Below, piece by piece: positions 40,638 to 49,905 of a stretch of 64,000 nucleotides of DNA. A model generated the notes under the pieces. It was given only the letters and a program-made list of their open reading frames with translations. It was not told the DNA's origin and made no database searches. This DNA comes from Anaerolineae bacterium (GTDB lineage Bacteria; Chloroflexota; Anaerolineae; Aggregatilineales; Aggregatilineaceae), in the NCBI GenBank assembly GCA_016926875.1, contig JAFGNU010000073.1:62001-126000 (forward strand). The letters run 5' to 3'. The translations under genes and the position numbers were made by a program. The first letter of the stretch is position 1; every line of letters begins with the position of its first letter.

Positions 40638-41963
40638 ATGTCTGAATCCGATCACAACAACGGTCACGGCGACCGCCCCCCGCCGGACAGCCTATCGCCT
40701 ATCGTGCCGGGACGCAGCGGACGCCCCAGTTATTCGCTGGACGCGCTGCGCGAGCGGGTCGAGCGGCAGTTTCACGAGGAAACCGCTCACCGGTCCGACA
40801 TCCTGATCGACCTGGACACCGGGGACAAGCGCCGCGCTCACCTGCGCGACATCATCGAGTATGTGCTGGCGGTCGAGTCGATCACGCTCTCGCCCAAAGA
40901 CACGCTGGCCCTGCTCGACAGCGCCTACTGCCGCCTGTTCACCTTTGGCCCGCTGGACGCCTGCCTGGACGATGAAACCATCACCGAGATCACGATCAAC
41001 GGCCCGGCGGATGTTCACGCCCGACGCGGCATGGGTACGCTGGAACCGACCGGCACCATCTTTGACGACCGCTTCCACCTGGAAGGCGTGTTGGAACGGG
41101 TGCTGGCAACTGCCGGGATCGACCTGTTGCACAGCGAACCGTTTCTCGAAGCCGGTGTGACGCTGTCCGGTCGCGCCGCGCGTATCAGCCTGATCGGCCC
41201 GCCGGTCAGCCCGGAATACAGCCTGGAAATTCGCCTGCACCCGCGCCAGCCGCTCTCGCTGGATGACCTGCACACCCGCTTTCGCGCCGTCCCGCCTCAG
41301 GCCGCGGCCCTGCTGCGCGCGATCCTGGCCGCCGGGCATGGCCTGCTGATTGTGGGCGATGTGGGGTTGGGCAAAACCACGCTCGCCGGGGCGCTGGCGC
41401 ACAGCCTGCCTGCTGATGCCGCGATCACCGCCGTCGAGCGCGCTGCCGAGATGCACCTGCCGCCGCACATCCGGCGCCGGTCGCCCACGCCTGCCACGCC
41501 TGACAATCCCGGTACCGATTTTATCGCCGAGATTCGGGCCGCGCTGGACGATACGCCCGATTGGCTGATCGTGGACGAGATTCGCGGGGATGAATCGGCG
41601 GCGGTATGGGACGCACTGAACCGGGACAATACGCCGCGCTGCCTGTGGGTCTTCCGGGGCGACAGCCAGCCCGACCGCCTGCGGAACGCGCTCAGCATGA
41701 CCATCCGCCAGGGGCAGCCCACCATCGCCCAGGCCGAGATTCACCGCCTGCTGGCCCGCCACCTGCCGTTTGTCACCGCCGTGAAGCGCATCGAGGGCAC
41801 CCCGCGCCTGGACCTGGTCGCAGAATGGGCGCTCGGCAAACCGGCAGGCGATGATGTCCCGCTGGTGCTGCGCCCACTGCTGACCGAGCAAGAGGACGGC
41901 TGGCTGGTAGCCGATAACCGCCCCACGCGCCCGCTTGACCTGCCCGACGATTTTTGGGAGTGA
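40638..41963 (+). CDS. Orphan CpaF/TadA-like secretion ATPase
   Basis: A 441-residue protein of the type II/IV secretion ATPase family. The P-loop is GDVGLGKT (240-247) and the Walker B-like region is WLIVDEIRGDESAAVWDAL. The N-terminal domain contains DETITEITINGPADVHARRG, like the CpaF/VirB11 N-domain's SEIMVNGP motif. Family members power pilus or secretion assembly, but there are no tad, pil or virB genes nearby. Upstream is a 272-bp gap and downstream a strong terminator, so it is expressed alone. Its partner may lie elsewhere. Confidence 0.82.
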   Translation: MSESDHNNGHGDRPPPDSLSPIVPGRSGRPSYSLDALRERVERQFHEETAHRSDILIDLDTGDKRRAHLRDIIEYVLAVESITLSPKDTLALLDSAYCRLFTFGPLDACLDDETITEITINGPADVHARRGMGTLEPTGTIFDDRFHLEGVLERVLATAGIDLLHSEPFLEAGVTLSGRAARISLIGPPVSPEYSLEIRLHPRQPLSLDDLHTRFRAVPPQAAALLRAILAAGHGLLIVGDVGLGKTTLAGALAHSLPADAAITAVERAAEMHLPPHIRRRSPTPATPDNPGTDFIAEIRAALDDTPDWLIVDEIRGDESAAVWDALNRDNTPRCLWVFRGDSQPDRLRNALSMTIRQGQPTIAQAEIHRLLARHLPFVTAVKRIEGTPRLDLVAEWALGKPAGDDVPLVLRPLLTEQEDGWLVADNRPTRPLDLPDDFWE

Positions 41964-41982
41964 GGACGTCGAAGAATCAAAA

Positions 41983-42016
41983 CGGGGCGCAACCCATGCC
42001 CCGCTGTGTTTTTTGT
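41983..42016. terminator. Intrinsic terminator after the CpaF-like gene
   Basis: Stem CGGGGC (41983-41988) and GCCCCG (41998-42003), then CTGTGTTTTTTG on the plus strand. The minus strand side also has TTTTGATT, so it can serve mtnA too. Confidence 0.8.
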
Positions 42017-42034
42017 GCCGACCCCTGAAAGCGC

Positions 42035-43084
42035 TTATTTACCCTGCATACTCCTGACCGCTTCTGCCAGGTTATCCTCGAACGGCGGCAGGATGATCCC
42101 GGTTTCCGTAACCAGCCCAGACAGGTACTTCTGCGGCGTGACGTCAAACGCCGGGTTCCGCGCGCGGTAGTGATCCGGCACAATCGAGCAGCCATACGGC
42201 GCGCGCACCTCGTCGGGATCGCGCTCCTCAATCGGGATATCATCGCCGGTCCTGACCGACAGGTCCACTGTAGACGTCGGGAAGACGGAATAGCACGGAA
42301 TGTGATTTTCGCGCGCCAGCACGGCGATCTGGTATGAGCCGATCTTATTCACCACGTCGCCGTTGGCGGCGACCCGGTCCGCGCCAAACAACACCAGATT
42401 GATCTCGCCACGCCGCATGTAATACCCCGCCGCTGTATCCGGCAGAATATCATACGGGATGCCGAGTTCTTCACACTCCCAGGCGCTCAGCCGCGCACCT
42501 TGCAGCCGGGGTCGCGTCTCGTCCAGCAGCACATGCACGCGCTTACCCTGCTCATGTGCCATCCGGATCACGCCCAGTGCCGTGCCATAATCAACCGTGG
42601 CCAGCATACCGGTATTGCAGTGGTGCAGGATCGTGTCGCCATCGCTGATCAGCGCCGCCCCATGTGCCGCAAGCTGCCTGTTGGTGTCAACATCCGCGTC
42701 GGCCATACGTTTTGCCTCGTCCAGCAGCGCCTGCCGGACGTCGTCCGCGCGGTCCAGGCGCTCGTCATGTGCCAGCGCCAGCATGTGATCAACCGCCCAG
42801 GCCAGGTTGACCGCCGTCGGGCGTGCTTTCTTCAGGATAACCGCCGCCACTTCGAGAAACTCAAGCAGGCTACCAACGTCCAGCGCCGGGCACTGACAGC
42901 TCGCCAGCGCCATGCCAAACGCCGCCGAAACGCCAATCGCGGGCGCGCCGCGCACCACCATATCGGTGATCGCCTGCGCCACGTCCCGGTAATCGTCATA
43001 TTCTGCATACGCCAACTGCCAGGGAATCTGCCGCTGATCGATCATCCGCACGCGGTTCTGAGCGGTCCATTCTACCGTCCGCAT
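42035..43084 (-). CDS. mtnA: 5-Methylthioribose-1-phosphate isomerase
   Basis: Converts 5-methylthioribose 1-phosphate into methylthioribulose 1-phosphate in the methionine salvage pathway; homologues can also act on other aldose 1-phosphates. The 349-residue product has RGAPAIGVSAAFG (45-57), the catalytic Cys156 in LHHCNTGM and Asp236 in LFGADRVAANGDVVNKIG. Three starts are possible: TTG 43123, ATG 43093 and ATG 43084. GAGG lies nine bp before 43084, and MRTVEWTAQNRVRMIDQ matches family starts, so I use 43084. It is related to eIF2B subunits, but MtnA fits better in length and motif. Confidence 0.92.
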   Translation of the reverse strand: MRTVEWTAQNRVRMIDQRQIPWQLAYAEYDDYRDVAQAITDMVVRGAPAIGVSAAFGMALASCQCPALDVGSLLEFLEVAAVILKKARPTAVNLAWAVDHMLALAHDERLDRADDVRQALLDEAKRMADADVDTNRQLAAHGAALISDGDTILHHCNTGMLATVDYGTALGVIRMAHEQGKRVHVLLDETRPRLQGARLSAWECEELGIPYDILPDTAAGYYMRRGEINLVLFGADRVAANGDVVNKIGSYQIAVLARENHIPCYSVFPTSTVDLSVRTGDDIPIEERDPDEVRAPYGCSIVPDHYRARNPAFDVTPQKYLSGLVTETGIILPPFEDNLAEAVRSMQGK

Positions 43085-43169
43085 TCTTTCCATCCTCGGT
43101 TGATATACTGTCAGGTTTTCCAAACCTCAGTTTAACCACTCGCCCTGGCAGCGTCAACCGCCCACCCAC

Positions 43170-43193
43170 AAAAAAGGCTGCCCGCAGGCAGCC
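43170..43193 (-). terminator. Intrinsic terminator of the short HEAT-repeat gene
   Basis: On the minus strand: stem GGCTGCC, loop TGCG, GGCAGCC, then a run of six T (bases 43170-43175). It lies just after the stop at 43208. Confidence 0.88.
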
Positions 43194-43207
43194 ATTGTGA
43201 GCCACGT

Positions 43208-44170
43208 CTACCGTCGTCGTTTTCGACGCCGCGCCGCGCGCTTTTGCTGCGCCTGGCGTAGAATGGCGGCAACATCTTCATCTGATGAAGATGCGGGCGT
43301 CTGCGGCTGCCCTTGGGGAGTCGATGAGGAGGCATTCAGAGTGCCGGGCGCGGACTGCGCTCCTGGCTTGGCGATGTTCTTGCCAAGCGCCTGCCCGCGC
43401 CGGATCATCTCGCGTTCAAGCGATCCATCTTGCTCCATCTCCCAATAGATTGCACCCCAATACAGCACTTTGCCAAAACGCTGTGCCGCCTGCCGCACCT
43501 TAGGCGACTGGTCGGATACAAATACTGCGGCCAGATGTGGCAGCGCTGCGGGGTTATTCAATTGTGCCAGCTCAATCGCGGCCTGTTCACGCATCGCAGG
43601 TGTAGCACCCTCGCGCAGCCGCCGCAGCCAGACCGAAATATCTGCTGTAGACGGCGCCGTGGCAGGCGTGCGCTTGACACCGATCTGCGGGCGGTCACCG
43701 ATATTGGATGAAGCCACACCTGCGCCCGGCGACATCGCCCCAACCGCCGCGCTCATCCCCACCAGCGATCCACCTACCATCCCCGCCCCCAGGCTGGCCG
43801 CCATCGCCATGCCGATCTGGCGTTTTTGCGCGCGCTGCTTCATCTGTCGCAGCTCTACATCAAGCCCGTCTTGCAGTTTTTGAATCAGCTCGGCCTCATC
43901 AGCGTCGGGCGTGTTTTCGACCTCACGATCCACGCCAAAATATCTGCACAGCTCGTCAATTGTGGCATACCCGGCCTGCTTCGCCTCGTATAAACGCTTG
44001 CCCGCCCAGGCCAGGGCGCTGCGCACACCCGCCTCAGTCTCCGCCTGATACTGCTGCCGCAGCGCATCCAATGCGCGCGTTTCATCCAACATCCCCAACA
44101 CGCGCACCACGTCCAGCCGGACCGCTGGTTGGGGGTTCTTCAAGCCGCCAAGAAGTACCTCTAACCTCAT
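43208..44170 (-). CDS. HEAT-repeat protein with Gly-rich segment and basic tail
   Basis: A 320-residue protein that I do not recognise by function. It starts with HEAT-like helices (PQPAVRLDVVRVLGMLDETRALDALRQQY and following). A polar coil and a Gly/Ala/Met-rich stretch follow (AASLGAGMVGGSLVGMSAAVGAMSPGAGV, about 125-150). Another HEAT-like pair (MREQAAIELAQLNNPAALPHLAAVFVSD) follows, and the end is a very basic AARRRKRRR tail. The start at 44170 has GGAGAGG on the minus strand just upstream; the frame is open to 44227. It is divergent from the larger HEAT-repeat gene, with 218 bp between. The hydrophobic Gly-rich part could insert in or sit beside a membrane. Confidence 0.6.
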   Translation of the reverse strand: MRLEVLLGGLKNPQPAVRLDVVRVLGMLDETRALDALRQQYQAETEAGVRSALAWAGKRLYEAKQAGYATIDELCRYFGVDREVENTPDADEAELIQKLQDGLDVELRQMKQRAQKRQIGMAMAASLGAGMVGGSLVGMSAAVGAMSPGAGVASSNIGDRPQIGVKRTPATAPSTADISVWLRRLREGATPAMREQAAIELAQLNNPAALPHLAAVFVSDQSPKVRQAAQRFGKVLYWGAIYWEMEQDGSLEREMIRRGQALGKNIAKPGAQSAPGTLNASSSTPQGQPQTPASSSDEDVAAILRQAQQKRAARRRKRRR

Positions 44171-44388
44171 CGTCAGCCTCTCCGATAATGTCATCCTGCG
44201 AATGAATACCCTGGGCTGTTGATACAATCATCTACGTGCATCCCCAGCGCAGGTAGCGGAAAAACCCTGATAAATGCCAATTGGCGCTTTTTATTATACA
44301 ATAGTTCACTTTATGATGAAATTACACCCCGGATTTTGGGTATGTCGTACAAATTCGTTTGATGCAAGTAGTAAGGAGCACAGTCAAC

Positions 44389-46461
44389 ATGCCGCTATTT
44401 GGCCCCCCAGACATCGACAAGCTGAAAGCAGAACAAGACGTCAACGGGCTGGTTAAGGCCCTGCGTCACAAGGACGGCTCTACCAGGCTCAAGGCCAGGT
44501 TGGCGCTGGACGAGATCGGCGACGCGCGCGCGGTGGAGCCGCTGATCGCCGTGCTCCAGGCCAGGAACAAGGATACCCGCCAGGAGGCAGCCAAAGCATT
44601 GGGCAACATCGGTGATGCACGCGCCGTCGAGCCGCTGATTGCCGCCCTCCAGGACCAGGATGATTGGGTCCGCAAAGCGGCAGCCGAGGCATTGGGCAAA
44701 CGCGGCGATGCGCGCGCCATTGACCCGCTGATCGCCGCCCTCCAGGATACCGAGTTCTCAGTCCGCGAGGAAGCAGCCAGGGCGCTGGGCAACTTCGGCG
44801 ATGCGCGTGCCATCCCCGCGCTCAGCGCCGCGTGCCAGGACAAACATGGCAAAGTTCGCAGCGCCGCATCCAGAGCGCTGGAAAACATCGGCCCGGACGC
44901 GGTCGAATCGCTGATCGCCATGCTCCAGGATGGAGATGACGCGGCCTTGCGCGTGCTGGTTAGCATTGGCGACCAGCGGGCAGTGCCTCCGCTGCTGGCC
45001 ATGCTCCAGGATGATGAGGCAGAAGTGCGCAAAAAAGCTGCCAAGGCGCTGGAAGACATGGGCAAGCGGCCCAAGTCCGGTAAACACGTCGTGTTGTATT
45101 GGATTGCACAGCGCGACTGGGAGCGGTGCGCCAAAATCGGATCGGCTGCGGTCAAGCCGCTGACCGCCATGCTCCAGGACAAGAGTGAGTGGGTCCGCCA
45201 GGATGCGGCCAGGACGCTGGGCACCATCGGTGATATGCGCGCCGTCGAACCGCTGCTTTTCGCGTGCCGGGACCAGGATCGGGGTGCCCGCCGGGCGGCT
45301 GAGGAGGCGCTGGATGCGTTCGGCAGCAAGATCACCAAGCGGCTTACCCTCGCGCTCAAGGACGAGAACCTGCGTGGCCCGGCTGCTGAGATGTTGGAAC
45401 GCTTCGGCGCGGATGCGGCCAAGCCGCTGATCGCCGTGCTCCAGGATAAAGATGCGGACGTTCGCCGGACGGCTATCAGGATATTGAGGACCGTTGGCGG
45501 TGAACACGCCATTGAACCACTGATCGCCATGCTTCAGGACAACGACAGGGATGTCCGCCTGAACGCTGTTGGTGCGCTGGGCCGGGGCGGGGATGCGCGC
45601 GCGATCGAGCCGCTGATCGCCGCGCTGCAAGATACCGACGCCCTGGTCCGCGCGGTGGCCGCCGAATCGTTAGGTACACTCGGCGATACGCAGGCCGTCG
45701 AACCGCTGATCGCCCTGCTCCAGGATGACGATCAACGCGTCCGCAAAGCGGTTATCAACGCGCTGGACACGCTCGGCGAGTCGCGCGCCATCGAGCCGCT
45801 GATCGATGCGCTCCAGGACAAAGATGGGGACGTCCGTAAAGCGGCTGCCGGGGCATTGGACACATTCGGCGAGGCTGCCGTCGAGCCGCTGATCGCTGCG
45901 CTTCAGGACGAGGATAAGAATGTCCGCAAAGCGGCAGCCAGGCGGCTGGGCGCCATCGGCGATACGCGGGCCGTTGAGCCGCTGATCGCCCTGATTCGGA
46001 ATAACGATCACCGGGAGGTCCGCTGGTCGACTGCTACCGCACTGGGCAGGATCGGCGATGCGCGGGCCATCGAGCCGCTGATCGCCATGCTCCAGGAGAA
46101 AGATGAAGATGTCTGGTACCGTGGCGCGGCTGCCAGTGCATTGGGCACCATCGGCGATGCGCGGGCCGTTGAACCGCTGATCGCTGTACTCCAGGACTGC
46201 ACCATCATGACGGATCTCTGCGGGTCAACTATCAAGGCGTTGGGCAGCATCGGCGGGGCGGCGGCGGTCGAGGCGCTGATCGACGCGCTGCGGCGTCCAT
46301 TCCGGCACATCCAGACGGCAGCGGCGGATACGCTGGGCGATCTGTACCAATCACCGGATACACCGGATACGCTCAAACAACTGATCTGGGAAAAGCGCCA
46401 ATCGATTTTGATTCACTCGAGTCCCATGAAGAAACTGGGGTATGTTTTCCGGTCACGGTGA
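44389..46461 (+). CDS. Large HEAT-repeat (PBS-lyase-type) protein
   Basis: A 690-residue protein built almost wholly from about 20 HEAT-like repeats of ~31 residues, with consensus DARAVEPLIAALQD-x-D-x-x-VR-x-AA-x-ALG-x-IG. A linker near residues 225-255 (GKRPKSGKHVVLYWIAQRD) breaks the array. Some repeats are degenerate. Such solenoids bind other proteins; no enzyme site is visible, so a scaffold or regulatory role is the most that can be said. AAGGAG lies nine bp before the ATG at 44389. It is divergent from the smaller HEAT-repeat gene. Confidence 0.85.
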   Translation: MPLFGPPDIDKLKAEQDVNGLVKALRHKDGSTRLKARLALDEIGDARAVEPLIAVLQARNKDTRQEAAKALGNIGDARAVEPLIAALQDQDDWVRKAAAEALGKRGDARAIDPLIAALQDTEFSVREEAARALGNFGDARAIPALSAACQDKHGKVRSAASRALENIGPDAVESLIAMLQDGDDAALRVLVSIGDQRAVPPLLAMLQDDEAEVRKKAAKALEDMGKRPKSGKHVVLYWIAQRDWERCAKIGSAAVKPLTAMLQDKSEWVRQDAARTLGTIGDMRAVEPLLFACRDQDRGARRAAEEALDAFGSKITKRLTLALKDENLRGPAAEMLERFGADAAKPLIAVLQDKDADVRRTAIRILRTVGGEHAIEPLIAMLQDNDRDVRLNAVGALGRGGDARAIEPLIAALQDTDALVRAVAAESLGTLGDTQAVEPLIALLQDDDQRVRKAVINALDTLGESRAIEPLIDALQDKDGDVRKAAAGALDTFGEAAVEPLIAALQDEDKNVRKAAARRLGAIGDTRAVEPLIALIRNNDHREVRWSTATALGRIGDARAIEPLIAMLQEKDEDVWYRGAAASALGTIGDARAVEPLIAVLQDCTIMTDLCGSTIKALGSIGGAAAVEALIDALRRPFRHIQTAAADTLGDLYQSPDTPDTLKQLIWEKRQSILIHSSPMKKLGYVFRSR
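44470..46350 (+). repeat. Tandem coding repeats of about 93 bp
   Basis: About 20 in-frame units of roughly 93 bp encode the HEAT repeats. Many begin GATGCGCGCGCC-like and share GAGCCGCTGATCGCC. They are similar in sequence but not identical, so the array is old rather than freshly duplicated. Confidence 0.8.
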
Positions 46462-46643
46462 CGGTAGAGGAGCCAAAAGTTTAATAGCCATACAAAGCGA
46501 TTGCATGAGCGATCATGCCGATTGCCGCCGGTCTTGATGGGTTTTGTCACATGAAAAACAGAATAGGATCACACTAAACTGGTAATTAGCCGTTGTGTCA
46601 TAGCCGGTTTTGTACCGCCGGTTGTTGATAGGAGGTAACGTAT

Positions 46644-48026
46644 ATGGAAGCATTGGACCTTGCACGCCTGCAATTTGCCATAACGACTGTCTATCACTTT
46701 TTCTTTGTACCCCTGACGATGGGCCTGTCGCTGCTGGTCGCCATCATGCAGACGATGTGGGTGTACACTGATAGGCCCTTTTACAAACGCATGACGAAAT
46801 TTTGGGGCAAGTTGTTTGTGATCAACTTTGCGATGGGCGTGGTGACCGGCATCGTGCTGGAATTCCAGTTTGGCATGAACTGGTCCGAGTACGCCCGCTT
46901 TATGGGCGATATCTTCGGCGCGCCGCTGGCTATTGAGGCGCTGCTGGCGTTTTTCCTGGAATCCACGTTTCTCGGTATCTGGCTGTTTGGCTGGAACCGG
47001 TTGTCCAGGGGCGTCCACCTGGCGGCGATCTGGCTGGTTGCCATCGGTTCAAACCTGTCCGCGCTGTGGATTCTGATCGCCAACTCGTTTATGCAGCAGC
47101 CAGTCGGCTATGTGATCAACGAAACCACCGGGCGGGCGGAGATGGACAGCTTTGCCGACCTGATCACTAACCCCACCGTACAAACACATTTCCCGCACGT
47201 CGTCGCGTCCAGCATCACGACCGCCGGGTTCTTTGTGCTGGGGATCAGCGCGTGGCACTTGCTGCGCCAAAACGAACTGCGCGGCTTCTTCCGCCAGTCA
47301 TTCAAAATCGGCGCGATCTACGGGTTGATCGGTGTGCTGCTGGTCATCGGCATCGGGCACGCCCAAGCCCAGCACATGATCGAAACCCAGCCGATGAAGA
47401 TGGCCGCTGCCGAGGGATTGCTGGAAAGCGAAGACCCGGCAGGCCTATCGCTGATCACGATCATGAACCTGGACGAGGATAAAGAACTCTTTTCGATCCG
47501 CATCCCGCGCCTGCTCAGCTTCCTGGCCCATAACAAGTTTGAGGGCGAGGTGCGGGGCATTGAAGACATCCAGGCGGAATACGAAGCCACGTATGGCGAA
47601 GGCCAGGACTACAGCCCGTCGATCTTTATCTCCTATTGGAGCTTCCGCGCGATGGTCGGGGCCGGGTTCCTGATGCTGGCGCTGGCGGCGGGCGGCCTGT
47701 TTTTGCTATGGCGCAAGCAGTTGTTGAACCAAACACGTGTCTTGCAGGTGATGCTGCTGTCGCTGGCCCTGCCCTACATCGCCAATTCAACCGGCTGGCT
47801 GCTGACCGAAGTTGGACGCCAGCCCTGGATCGTGTTCGGCGAGTTGCGCACCGAGGACGCAGTATCGCCCAACGTGTCGGCGGAGATGATCGCCGCCTCG
47901 CTGGTGCTGTTCGCGCTGATCTACGGCGTGCTGATGCTGGCCGACGTGTACCTGCTGGCCAAGTACAGCCGCCTGGGTCCGGTTGACGATGAGACCGACG
48001 GCGAACCAGCCCCGGTTGCTGCCTAG
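46644..48026 (+). CDS. cydA: Cytochrome bd ubiquinol oxidase subunit I
   Basis: Quinol oxidase subunit carrying haems b558, b595 and d; it reduces oxygen to water at very high affinity. The 460-residue membrane protein starts MEALDLARLQFAITTVYHFFFVP, with the haem-ligand His18. It has LLAFFLESTFLGIWLFGW (the conserved acidic loop), IETQPMKMAAAEGL (the quinol-site Lys region) and short Q-loop architecture. AGGAGGT lies just before the ATG. It is followed by cydB 18 bp downstream. Confidence 0.95.
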   Translation: MEALDLARLQFAITTVYHFFFVPLTMGLSLLVAIMQTMWVYTDRPFYKRMTKFWGKLFVINFAMGVVTGIVLEFQFGMNWSEYARFMGDIFGAPLAIEALLAFFLESTFLGIWLFGWNRLSRGVHLAAIWLVAIGSNLSALWILIANSFMQQPVGYVINETTGRAEMDSFADLITNPTVQTHFPHVVASSITTAGFFVLGISAWHLLRQNELRGFFRQSFKIGAIYGLIGVLLVIGIGHAQAQHMIETQPMKMAAAEGLLESEDPAGLSLITIMNLDEDKELFSIRIPRLLSFLAHNKFEGEVRGIEDIQAEYEATYGEGQDYSPSIFISYWSFRAMVGAGFLMLALAAGGLFLLWRKQLLNQTRVLQVMLLSLALPYIANSTGWLLTEVGRQPWIVFGELRTEDAVSPNVSAEMIAASLVLFALIYGVLMLADVYLLAKYSRLGPVDDETDGEPAPVAA

Positions 48027-48044
48027 GGAAGAAAGGAAAACACG

Positions 48045-49052
48045 ATGGACTTGCAAGACCTGTGGTTCATTCTGATCGGGGTGTTGTTCACCGGCTTTTT
48101 CTTCCTGGAAGGCTTCGACTACGGCGTGGGCATCCTGCTGCCTGTCCTGGGAAGCAGTGACGCCGAGCGCCGCCAGATCATCAACACCATCGGCCCGCAC
48201 TGGGACGCGAACGAAGTGTGGATGATCACGGCAGGCGGCGCGCTGTTTGCCGCGTTCCCGGACTGGTACGCCACCCTGTTCAGCGGCTTTTACCTGGCGC
48301 TGGTGCTGCTCCTGTTCGCGCTGATCCTGCGCGGCGTGGCCTTCGAGTTCCGCAGCAAAGAAGACGACCCGCGCTGGCGGACGCTGTGGGACGGCGCGAT
48401 CTTCGTCGGCAGCCTGCTCCCGGCGCTGCTGTGGGGCGTGGCCTTTGGCAACCTGATTCGCGGCGTGCCGATTGGCGCCGATAAGAACTATGCGGGCGAC
48501 TTCTTCGATCTGCTCAGCCCCTACACGCTGCTCTTTGGGCTGGCGTCATTGATCGTGTTCGCGCTGCACGGCGCGGTCTTCCTGGACCTGAAAACGGACG
48601 GCGCGGTCCGGCGCAAAGCGCAGGGGGCCGTCTGGGCGCTGTGGATTCCGGCGGTGCTGGTGGCCGGGCTGCTGCTCATCGCCAGCCACATCGATGTGGA
48701 CCTGTTCGACCAGCCGGGGCCGGGTTTCGTGGCCGCGCTGGCGGTGGTGGCGGTGCTGGCCGTCGGCTACTTCCAACGCGCGCAGCAGCCGATCCGTGCC
48801 TTTGCGGCGACCGGCCTGACGATTGTGCTGACGATGCTGGCACTGTTCTGGTTCATGTACCCCAACGTCATGATCTCCAGCAGCAACGTTGCCAATAACC
48901 TGACGGTGGATAACGCCTCGTCTTCGTCCTACACGCTGAAGGTGATGACGGTCGTCGTGCTGATCTTCCTGCCGTTTGTGCTGGTGTACCAAGCGTGGAG
49001 CTACTGGACGTTCCGCAAGCGCATCACGGCGGACAGTCCCCTGGAATATTGA
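48045..49052 (+). CDS. cydB: Cytochrome bd ubiquinol oxidase subunit II
   Basis: Membrane partner of CydA, with about eight or nine transmembrane helices. The 335-residue product has the family start LQDLWFILIGVLFTGFFFLEGFDYGVG, the conserved NEVWMITAGGALFAAFP and a C-terminal [32 protein letters not shown]-type site precedes the ATG. After this gene comes a palindromic repeat element and then a lipoprotein gene, before cydD and cydC. The whole is probably one functional cluster. Confidence 0.94.
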   Translation: MDLQDLWFILIGVLFTGFFFLEGFDYGVGILLPVLGSSDAERRQIINTIGPHWDANEVWMITAGGALFAAFPDWYATLFSGFYLALVLLLFALILRGVAFEFRSKEDDPRWRTLWDGAIFVGSLLPALLWGVAFGNLIRGVPIGADKNYAGDFFDLLSPYTLLFGLASLIVFALHGAVFLDLKTDGAVRRKAQGAVWALWIPAVLVAGLLLIASHIDVDLFDQPGPGFVAALAVVAVLAVGYFQRAQQPIRAFAATGLTIVLTMLALFWFMYPNVMISSSNVANNLTVDNASSSSYTLKVMTVVVLIFLPFVLVYQAWSYWTFRKRITADSPLEY

Positions 49053-49066
49053 TCTGGTTGGCTTGG

Positions 49067-49222
49067 GATTTGGCCTCACCCTCCGGCCCCCTCTCCATTC
49101 AAAATGGCGAGGGGGAGCAAAACCGTGCACGCTGTTATCCCGCTGCCCGGCTCCCCTTCTCCCCTCTCCAGCAGAGCTAAAGAGAGGAAAAGGGGCTGGG
49201 GTATGAGGAGTGAGGCCAGATC
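49067..49222. repeat. Palindromic repeat element between cydB and the lipoprotein gene
   Basis: The ends are inverted repeats: GATTTGGCCTCAC at 49067-49079 and GTGAGGCCAGATC at 49210-49222 (12 of 13 paired). The inner parts are also related in inverted order, with CCCCCTCTCC / GGAGAGG-type blocks. The whole could fold into a long imperfect hairpin. No open frame, transposase or target duplication is evident. It lies between cydB and the lipoprotein gene, where it may affect mRNA stability. Confidence 0.7.
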
Positions 49223-49281
49223 AACCGGCTTTGTTCTCGCAACAACCAAAACTCGCATAAAGCCCACATGGAGAAGGTAAC

Positions 49282-49773
49282 GTGTTCAAAAAACGACTGG
49301 TTCTATACCTGGTACTCCTGATGTTATGTACGTTGATGATCTCGGCTTGCGGTGGAGATGATGGTAGTGATGATAGTGGTGACGATGGAAACGACAGCCC
49401 TCCCAAAGTCGAACTGGCTTACCAGGGCTATCAGCTTCAGGTTACGCAAGCCAACCTGCAAGATGAGCACACTCACGTCGATACCGTGTTTCGGCCTGTG
49501 GATGGACAGAGATTTCTCCGGGTCACGGTTGAGATCGTATCCAAAGAAAAACCACAAGACAGTGATTGGGAATTTACGGTGATCGACGAGGCGGGCAACG
49601 AGTCACCGGGGGATTTAAATCAGTATTCGGTTGATGCCGATGGACAGGTCTACAGCTTTACACAGATCATGCCTGTTTCGGATCAGGCTAAGGAATTCAC
49701 GCTAGACATCAACGGTGAAGTGCAAGTTGATCTGACGCCAATCCTGACCGACGAGCCAGTTTTACAAGACTAA
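49282..49773 (+). CDS. Lipoprotein of unknown function in the cyd cluster
   Basis: A 163-residue exported lipoprotein starting at GTG 49282 after GGAGAAGG. The signal MFKKRLVLYLVLLMLCTLMI leads to the lipobox ISAC with Cys23, then an Asp/Gly-rich linker (about 24-38). The mature part is beta-rich (about 40-160), with GQRFLRVTVEIVSKEKPQD, resembling telokin-like DUF4352 lipoproteins. Its place between cydB and cydD may hint at oxidase assembly, but no partner is known. This is context inference only. Confidence 0.7.
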   Translation: MFKKRLVLYLVLLMLCTLMISACGGDDGSDDSGDDGNDSPPKVELAYQGYQLQVTQANLQDEHTHVDTVFRPVDGQRFLRVTVEIVSKEKPQDSDWEFTVIDEAGNESPGDLNQYSVDADGQVYSFTQIMPVSDQAKEFTLDINGEVQVDLTPILTDEPVLQD

Positions 49774-49905
49774 AGCCATTAGCCGAAAGCACTGCGCGAA
49801 GAATGCGGCTACGCGCAGGTAGAACCTGCCAGCGACACAAGCTAATCGTGCTAATATTTTGCCGACACGGGGGTCAATCGGCTGGTCCCATCCTCCGGTC
49901 CGCCT

